The notes beneath the pieces were generated by a model, which saw only the letters and a list, made by a program, of their open reading frames with translations, ran no database searches and had not been told where the DNA came from. From Trichobilharzia szidati (taxonomy: Eukaryota > Platyhelminthes > Trematoda > Strigeidida > Schistosomatidae): 64,000 bases of DNA. Positions 57,301-64,000 of this stretch are shown here, piece by piece (the first letter of the stretch is position 1; each line of letters begins with the position of its first letter). Location of the stretch: assembly GCA_944472155.2 (NCBI GenBank), contig OX235279.1, positions 135,876,920 to 135,940,919 on the forward strand. The letters run 5' to 3'. Made by a program: the position numbers and the translations under genes.

Positions 57301-57549
57301 AATGAAAGTTAACAGCAGACAAATAAAGCGATGAATGGGAATTGAATGAATTGAAAAGTGTAGTCCAGCACTACGAGTAAGAAATGACAATTCCAAAGCA
57401 TATCCTCAGTAGAAATTCAAAAGCATTCTCTGTTAAAACAGCATAAAACAGTTGCGAAAGTAACGTTGGTACGCAAATCTGAACATGTAAAATAAACAGG
57501 TATACTTAACCAGAAGACGGCATCTCTAAAGTATGGCTTTTTATGGAAT
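54362..57549. other. AT-rich stretch with local repeats
   Basis: A diverged direct repeat links about 54628-54690 and 54950-55010. A 19-bp perfect inverted repeat lies at 54864-54943. The segment near 55735-55790 resembles 33608-33660. No gene is supported. Confidence 0.4.
54864..54943. repeat. Short perfect inverted repeat
   Basis: TTTGGATACATTTATTCTA (54864-54882) is exactly reversed at 54925-54943, with a 42-bp loop. Confidence 0.85.
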
Positions 57550-57591
57550 CATTCATAAGTAACTTGAAAATCCCCATTCAGTCATATAAAA

Positions 57592-57909
57592 GAAAAGAAG
57601 GCGTTCAGCGAAGAGACTCTTTTCGGCGAATTCATTCACTGAGCTGTACAATCGCATATTTATACAATTTTGTTTGTGTGTGTGTACATTAGATTTGTAA
57701 AGTTTAGATATTTATGTAATATAAGTATTTTTTTTGGCTTGGAAACAAACGTTAAGATGGAAAATAAAATAGAATTGATTAAGTGAGTAGAATTCAGATT
57801 AGGTCAGGTTGGAAACAGTGTTAATGAGTGGTGCTTAAAATCAAATAAGGGTGGGGTTAGAGAATAATACAGTTGAAAACAAGTAAGTTAATCGGATGAC
57901 GTAACTCAG
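57592..57909 (-). repeat. PLE terminal repeat arm, coding-strand side
   Basis: Follows the PLE coding end on the minus strand. Its outer end (about 57650-57600) holds a hammerhead-like block with CGCCGAAAAGAGTCTCTTCG. The core box reads GTGAATGA and is not canonical, although flanking GTACAGC and GCTGAAC can pair as stem I. Confidence 0.8.
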
Positions 57910-58064
57910 TTAACTAGAAATTGGACGTGGGTCAAGTTAGTAACATTGTTAATGAGGGTAGAGATTACAAAAGGGTGGGGTAGAGAATAATATAAGTGAA
58001 GATGTGAAATAATAAAATGCAAGAGACAAAATAATACAATTAGTAAGACTGAAATTAAGAAAGA

Positions 58065-58673
58065 TTACGTCCATTGTAGATTTAATGAATGAACGAATTT
58101 CTTTTGTATGTAAAGTTCAGGATTTAGCAGATGAATTGCCATTGCTTCTGCGATGTGGAGAAGTTTGATCCGTACACTTTTAGCAAGATTGCCTTGTATT
58201 CTGTAGATAACTTTGAAGTTTATTTCTGGTTTGACTTGGTGTCCAGAGTCGATCAAATATTCAAGGATGGAGCTGCGGGGGCATCGGTTTTCTCCTTTAT
58301 AAAACCATGAAGGTGAATGTTCGTTGACGCGTTTGGATAGCGAACGCTGATTACGGCCGATATACCTGGCTCCACACGAGCAGGTGAATTGGTAGATGCA
58401 CATAGATGAGGCCAACAGCGGTAGCTTATCCTTCACGGACATACGAATCATTGGTCTCGTGGAGAACGTCAGTCGTAATTCAGCTGCAACGAAGGTTTTC
58501 TTCAATGAGCGGGAGAGCCGATTTCTCAGTATTTCTGTAGATTGGTCTCCATTGAACTGTAGGTTCATATAGAGAAGTCTTTTTGGAGCACTGGGTGTGG
58601 ACGGCTTCTCTGGTCTGGGTTTCATTGATTTTGTGATAAATCTTTCTGGATAGCCATTTTCAAGGAGGATTTT
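58065..58673 (-). pseudogene. PLE GIY-YIG endonuclease, 5'-truncated
   Basis: The frame is open from the arm junction (58673) to the stop at 58065, about 202 codons including a 186-codon stretch from ATG 58625. It begins in the NGYPERFI connector after the missing RT. The endonuclease shows the Cys pair of TCSCGARYIGR, with YIG at residues 88-90 and Arg91 counted from the ATG. NEH (101-103), GHQ (128-130) and the C-terminal AEAMAI with Glu160 follow. The nuclease domain looks intact in sequence, which is unusual in this window, but without an RT the copy cannot move on its own. Confidence 0.8.
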
Positions 58674-58993
58674 CTGAGTTACGTCATCCGATTAACTTAC
58701 TTGTTTTCAACTGTATTATTCTCTAACCCCACCCTTATTTGATTTTAAGCACCACTCATTAACACTGTTTCCAACCTGACCTAATCTGAATTCTACTCAC
58801 TTAATCAATTCTATTTTATTTTCCATCTTAACGTTTGTTTCCAAGCCAAAAAAAAAATACTTATATTACATAAATATCTAAACTTTACAAATCTAATGTA
58901 CACACACACAAACAAAATTGTATAAATATGCGATTGTACAGCTCAGTGAATGAATTCGCCGAAAAGAGTCTCTTCGCTGAACGCCTTCTTTTC
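58674..58993 (+). repeat. PLE terminal repeat arm, inverted copy
   Basis: Reverse complement of 57592-57909. It joins the coding fragment directly at 58673/58674, marking the point where reverse transcription switched or ended. Confidence 0.85.
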
Positions 58994-59003
58994 ATTCATA
59001 AGT

Positions 59004-60445
59004 GTTGCTTTTTAATTCATAACACTCAACTATACAGTTCGCATTCCATTTAGCTCACTTTTATTTTGAACCAGTCAACTGCCTTACGGGAAAGGTGGCA
59101 GGAAGAGAATACCAAAAGTTTAAATTACGTTCAACGGCCATTCGTTCCAGGTATCATACCAACAAGTAGCTCATAACCATTTTTGTGCACAAGGTATAGG
59201 TGTTACAAACAGGCTTGAAATTGCTCAGGCGCTTGTTTATAATTTAACTGCAAACCATTTGGAAAACCTTTAGTGATTGACTGCACATTAGCAGCATATT
59301 ATGATATCAGCAAGTATATGGTTTAGCTATCTTGGTCTCTGATTTCACACTATGCAGTAATCGACTACGAAATTAGAAAACTTTGTTTTGGTTGCATGAG
59401 TTTCACCATTTTTAGACCAGTAAATTCAGTAAGATCACTGTAAATCCTGGTACAGTGGAGGCTTTTTCTTCTTCAGCTTTTCGTTTGCCTATTATTTTTC
59501 GTTTAAATAATCAAAGTTTTTAATGTGAAGTTAAACCAACATCCGTTATATCAAGTCCCGTGACTTATGGGTAAACTTAACCTTGTTATCAGTTGGTCAG
59601 ACATATTCATTTGAGATAACGTGGTAGTCTATCAATTACACATAAAAGAAGTAGGGTATCACACTACTGCCATTGATATGGTTTAAGTTATTGGTTTTAA
59701 ATTAAATGTTTATTCATGTATCGATTTACACAAGTTCTTAGTCAGCTATTATTTGATAAAGACTTAGAGGTCCAAAAGCTGCTTTTTTGTGCATCAATCA
59801 AACTAGAATTGGGAAAATGTTTTTTTCGGAAACCACCTGGGGAGAAGTTATCCATATTGAGAGACACACAAAGGGCATTCATTTTATCCTACATATAACC
59901 AATATTATGAATCTTTCAACTGATATTTCTGATGACATTATTAAAAAAGTATCTCTATTATAGTGAAAAACATATATTAGTAGATAAGTGGAAATTTATT
60001 ACATAAATACAAATTGAAAAATGAAGGCAATTAGAAGTCAAATCACTAGGTTATATTTCGTGATGAATAAACCAGAAACCGAACAAAACATTGTACTAAT
60101 TATTATTTTGTTAGTAAAAAACCACCTTTCAGACAAATGTGGTATCATTGTCTCTAGAAAGGGCAGTGTAAATCTCTCTTATTGTATATTACTAAAAATT
60201 ATCCAACTCAAAGAGCAGTAAATAGAAGCAAAAGTTAAGTGAAAACAGAAAACACTAGATGACAATACAGGCTGAAAATTGATCCAGCAAATATGTGGCA
60301 CTGGTCTTATTAACAGAGAGCACTTTTAGTTAGTGATATTTGTTGTCTTTATGATAAACAATTTCTAGAGCTAGAGAAGACAAGACGCATGTATAAACAC
60401 ATTACTTCTTTCAAATTACCTTTGCGTACGCATACATGCATAATT
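59004..60445. other. AT-rich spacer
   Basis: No gene or shared repeat was recognised. Short open frames at 59716-59898 and 60021-60221 lack distinguishing features. Confidence 0.4.
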
Positions 60446-61050
60446 CTCCTGGGTTCCGAGTGGAACATAGGGCTTCACAACACGCCTCTGCTTCGTCCCA
60501 TTGCCTGAGGTCCTCTTCAACTGACTCCACGTTTGCCCAAAATCTCTCATCTCCTCTGTGTCATACTTGGACGCTAAACTCGTCGTTTCTCATTCATGTT
60601 CCACTCAAGCTATGGCCTGGAGCGCGAATTCGCCTAACGGTCTCCTCATAGTGTGTCCGATCCACCTCCATTTTCTTCTCCATATTTACTGGGCGGTAGG
60701 TTCTTTGTTGAATAATTTCCAAAGTTTCTTGTTGCCATTTCTTTCTGGAAATCTAATCTTCGATATAGAGCCAAAGGAGGCAGTTGCCTGCCGTAGCCTG
60801 TGGTAAATGCTTTTCGTGAAGTTCGCGCCAAGTTACTGACTCATTTGGAAGGAGTGACTTAACATTGATCTTGAAAATTTGAATCTTGTCTTTTGTGCTG
60901 GGTTGGGTAAATTTCCAAACTGATTTCAGAGTAGCGCAGGTTTTCTTTATCTTTCCTACTCTGGTTTTGACATATATATACATATTGTAGGTCTTCGTAC
61001 ACTGCAAATCGCACAACAGCTTCTCCTTTCGAAATACCTTCCATGGTACC
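60446..61050 (-). pseudogene. RTE-type LINE relic, 3' part
   Basis: Minus-strand match to the RTE end from about the GKARQVF region. KTRVGKIKKTCATLKSVWKF and DKIQIFKINVKSLL are readable near 60990-60860. They are followed by broken SETW, linker and GRPRVTW equivalents and the tail GAAGCCCTATGTTCCACTCG. Confidence 0.7.
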
Positions 61051-61077
61051 GTTTTAGCTAAGGCGCTTTAGTCAGTT

Positions 61078-61195
61078 TTGGTTGGAGGATTTCCAGTACT
61101 CCTAGGTTTTCCAATGGTTCTCTAACTGATGTCAGTTCATGATGAAATCCTCCAACCAATCAAACAAAATCGCTACAAAACCAGTACAATTAATA
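61078..61195. repeat. Hammerhead SINE 3'-end fragment
   Basis: Contains CCAGTACTCCTAGGTTTTCC, CAGTTCATGATGAAATCC and CAAACAAAATCGCTACAAAA, preceded by an inverted snippet of the same end (GGTTGGAGGATTTC). The ribozyme core is missing. Confidence 0.65.
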
Positions 61196-62322
61196 AAAAT
61201 ACACTTCAATAATTTTTTCAAACCACTTTTTGTATTCTATTAATAGCCATTACTTGCACCTTAACGTAAAATCAGTATCAAAAGAACATTGGGGCACCCA
61301 TTGTAATAACTCGTAAGACAGGTTACGTCTAGTGAATGCAACTAACAAAACATGACTGACCAGTTTTACGAAATACGTGTGTTTGAGATTATTGCACCCT
61401 AAGTGTACTGACTGAAATCTGTTAATTGCTATGGATTCAAAGTAAATGAAATATTATTCTTATCCTTTGCAGAACTTGTTTTGTGTGAAATCCGGAGGCA
61501 GGTTGGTAGAAATCTTTCGACCAGTATATCGTTACTAGTCAGTATCAAAGTGGACCTGAAATTTTAATGGAGCTCATTTTCGGTTCAAGATTTAAACATA
61601 CATTACTTACTATCCAAGTGAGTTATTCTATTGATTTATGTCTGATCTGCCGCTTAATCACTATTAATAAAGACACAATACAATCGCAATGACAAGTGTT
61701 TACTAATCACAATATGGCCACTAATAAATTCTGCGGTTGTGTCCAGAGCATTTTAGTGATAAAGACAAACAAGGATAAAACTTATGCTTTCCAGAACTTG
61801 CATGCTACTGAATTTCACAGTCCTACTGTGTCTTTTTTAAATTTCTAATAAATTTCCAAAAACGTACCCCTTGTTTTAAGAAAAGTCAACTGATTTTCGA
61901 GATGCATTTACATTCGTTAATAGAGACAAAGTAAACCACGAAGACGAGAGTGCTTTATCCTTGTTGGCACTGTGATTCCCGGTGAATTTCACCTTTAAGT
62001 TTCCGACAGTTTAGTACTATAAAATACCTTCAGATATCAAATTTGTAGATGGGTGATTTTTATATGTAGTAAAAAAAGCACAATATTCTGAAAACATATT
62101 TCTAAAGATCATCACTGAGATTTTCAATTAACTCTTCGCTGTTACAAAATAGCACCATAATTACTGTAATAATAATCTGCTTTCTCTTAACTTGATACTT
62201 TACTGTTTTTCAGCACCGAGTGATTTTTTTAGATTGTATTAATAAATTCCCTTTTGGTTCATTTTACTTGACGGGGGCTTTCAGTCTCTGTCAACATTTA
62301 GGCTTCCAGTATGAAAAATTAC
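61196..62322. other. AT-rich spacer
   Basis: Nothing recognised. Confidence 0.4.
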
Positions 62323-62532
62323 CATTTTCAGTAGAAATATCATCACTGAGTTCGATGAAGGTGCATCCATTTGCTGAATCTCAAGTCTAACGTTACACGC
62401 GTCCTGGATTTCACTTAAAGTCACCACCGACTTCATAATACTGAAATGATCTGAGGAAACTGTCACAGCGTCTGTACCAGAAGAATATATGTCAGCAGAG
62501 ACTGGGTATTTCAGTCGTATAAAACCAATCAG
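62323..62532 (-). CDS. Possible internal exon of an unknown gene
   Basis: A minus-strand stretch of exactly 70 codons lies between an acceptor-like GATTACAG (exon starts at 62532) and a donor-like ATG/GTAATT (exon ends at 62323), both in phase 0. The encoded segment begins LIGFIRLKYPVSADIY and includes TLSEIQDACNVRLEIQQ. It looks like a folded-domain sequence, but I cannot assign a family. The open frame runs a little beyond both borders (62281-62601). Confidence 0.35.
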
Positions 62533-62664
62533 CTGTAATCTGGGAATATTTTTAATAAAAAATTCTTTACTTTGCCCGTTGAAAAAAAATAATAATCTCA
62601 AACCTTAGTGAGGCCCATATCAAGAATAGCTTCCCCACTAAATAGAAATTTCTCTGCATTTCAG

Positions 62665-62763
62665 AGCTGTTTAGGAAAATGTACAGTTGCAGGGAATGGA
62701 AGGCCAAATGGACAGCACTTCAATATTCAAAACTGTAACCCAATTAATTATGCAATAAGACAG
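62665..62763 (+). CDS. Possible internal exon, Cys-containing
   Basis: Ninety-nine bases (33 codons, phase 0 at both ends) lie between the acceptor CTCTGCATTTCAG (ending 62664) and the donor CAG/GTGATA (62761 onward). It encodes SCLGKCTVAGNGRPNGQ and a further Cys. Paired with 63332-63490 it would form a small cysteine-rich, possibly secreted, protein. On the opposite strand 62806-63105 is also open, so strand assignment in this area is uncertain. Confidence 0.3.
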
Positions 62764-63331
62764 GTGATAAACTACTCAGGACCTAAAGACAAGAGTGTGA
62801 TTTCACTAAGAGAATTCAGCAAGAGGTTGACTAACACCAAAATTGCGCGGGTAAATTACAATAAGTTGTTCGAGTTTTCTAGTCAAGCTTGAAGGGAATG
62901 CAAACGTATCTGAAGTACGCTCTATGGAACGAATGTCTTTGGGTAAAGCAGATAAAAAAATGAAAAACATCAGACGCTTGTCACCCTGAGATACGTCATT
63001 CAATTGATGTGTACCTACAAGACCATTTTTACTTGTAGATGACCATGCATTTGTTTTTGAAATACATTGAAAAAGCACTTTCCTGAAAATGCTGATGGGT
63101 ATCAACGTTTCAATTACTTTTTATTTGACAAGATAACAGACTTCTGTTGTTATCACCAGACATCCAAATGAAAGTGTTAAAACGATAGCAGATTACCAGA
63201 TTAACAGATTTGATAATTAGGAAATTCCAAAATACCATTATTGCATCTGTTAATAAAACCAAACAGAAACTTTGGTGCTACTTACACAAGGTAGTAACTC
63301 AGGTCATCTGCAAGTATTTTTATTTTTTCAG

Positions 63332-63490
63332 CCATATTCTTTCCATTCTGAAAACGCTTGCTTCTCAGAGTTGAAAACCTTTAATAGGGATGTTCTTTCT
63401 CTTTCATATGGGTGTCAAAAGATTATTTGTGGAAACCGAACCACAGTGAATGAATGCTGCAAAAGTAACGCAGACCTAACCATAAAATAA
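63332..63490 (+). CDS. Possible terminal exon, Cys-rich
   Basis: Follows a strong acceptor-like tract TATTTTTATTTTTTCAG (ending 63331), begins in phase 0 and runs to TAA at 63488-63490, about 52 residues. It has YGCQKIICGNRTTVNECC followed by KSNADL, a spacing that loosely recalls the end of Ly6/uPAR-type domains but lacks the final Cys-Asn. Phase agrees with the candidate exon at 62665-62763. Function is unknown. Confidence 0.35.
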   Translation, partial: PYSFHSENACFSELKTFNRDVLSLSYGCQKIICGNRTTVNECCKSNADLTIK

Positions 63491-64000
63491 CTTAGATAAT
63501 ATAGTGGTAAGTAGTGAAATTCCTAAGTAGAGTGTTTGATAACGACCAGCAGTAGCTGAATGCAATATATATGTATATAATACTCTTTCAGCGTTCGGTA
63601 GCCTCCTCAGATTGGCAGTAATGTCCTTGATGGCGAAACGTCAAATCTATTGATGAAACAGATATGCAATTGCGGAGGAAAACTGATCCACTTTATTTCT
63701 GTTTAAAAGATATATGCTTTTAACTAACTCAGTTAATCTACAAAATGAGCCACATTTTTTCCCTTACTATAATATACTTTAAAAAATTCCTGTTTCCTGA
63801 GATCTTTGCGCGGAAAACCCACAATTCACTTTCCGTGGAAATATAAAAAGGTTTCAGCATGATGGGTAACTTAGCCGTGTTCGGCAAATGCTTTTTAAAA
63901 TGTTGAAGTTTTTTTAATGCCCTATCGGTTAACTGTGGCTAAATACTGAAACGTAACTAAATTAGTATTTAAAAAGTATTAAGTATTATAATTCAGCGAA
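63491..64000. other. AT-rich end of window
   Basis: A segment near 63600-63660 with CCTTGATGGCGAAACGTC resembles hammerhead-bearing PLE ends, but no PLE coding sequence is adjacent. Nothing else was recognised. Confidence 0.3.

Larger units (their letters stand above)
57550..59003 (-). mobile_element. Penelope-like element, truncated, with inverted terminal repeats and TSD
   Basis: The direct repeat CATTCATAAGT at 57550-57560 and 58993-59003 looks like an 11-bp target-site duplication. Inside are a 31-bp tail (57561-57591), the left arm (57592-57909), the 3' region and coding tail of a minus-strand PLE (57910-58673), and the inverted right arm (58674-58993). The arms appear identical except for an A/T homopolymer of 8 against 10. 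Inverted terminal repeats, 5' truncation and a short tail extension are all described for Penelope-type insertions. Arm identity and the intact duplication imply a recent event. Confidence 0.85.

Noticed and set aside
63600..63660. Hammerhead-like CTTGATGGCGAAACGTC near the end of the window
   Set aside because: The core box is incomplete, no stem I or III could be drawn, and no PLE coding sequence is nearby; it stays only as a resemblance.

Overview
The window looks like AT-rich flatworm DNA, most probably a blood fluke (Schistosoma or a close relative). The reasons are a Smα-type SINE with a hammerhead-ribozyme block, an RTE-clade LINE of the SR2/Perere-3 kind, several Penelope-like retroelements (PLEs) with GIY-YIG endonuclease tails, and one long intronless flatworm-style peptide-type GPCR. 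The species is inferred, not proven.

Only one clearly intact host gene is present: a 639-residue rhodopsin-family GPCR on the minus strand (23038-24957). Several short open stretches bordered by splice-like signals (15674-15877 minus, 43676-43965 plus, 62323-62532 minus, 62665-62763 plus 63332-63490) may be exons of intron-rich genes, but are weakly supported. No rRNA, CRISPR array or convincing functional tRNA was seen; the tRNA-like sequences are SINE or foldback heads.

Most recognisable content is mobile DNA. Positions 27394-30736 hold a nearly complete RTE-type LINE with one in-frame TGA between RT motifs B and C. It sits between the arms of a near-identical inverted repeat that appears to belong to an older PLE. 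At least six further degraded RTE pieces lie at 11455-14930, 20015-20380, 31287-31615, 35965-36236, 44080-44565, 45398-46195 and 60446-61050. PLE remains lie at 17521-18339, 18860-19310, 27130-31230, 42079-43485, 50820-51140 and 57550-59003. Two of these show the classic truncated coding tail flanked by 98-100% identical inverted terminal repeats, and one also has an 11-bp target-site duplication.

Three short non-autonomous classes are scattered through the window. One is Smα-like hammerhead SINEs. The second is a tRNA-headed SINE whose body resembles the RTE 5' leader joined to an RTE 3' tail. The third is foldback elements with a tRNA-like core. Hammerhead-like blocks recur both in the SINEs and at the same place in the PLE ends. 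The apparent network of ribozyme-bearing retroelements, with a SINE built from LINE ends, is the most interesting biology here. All comparisons were made by eye between copies inside this window.
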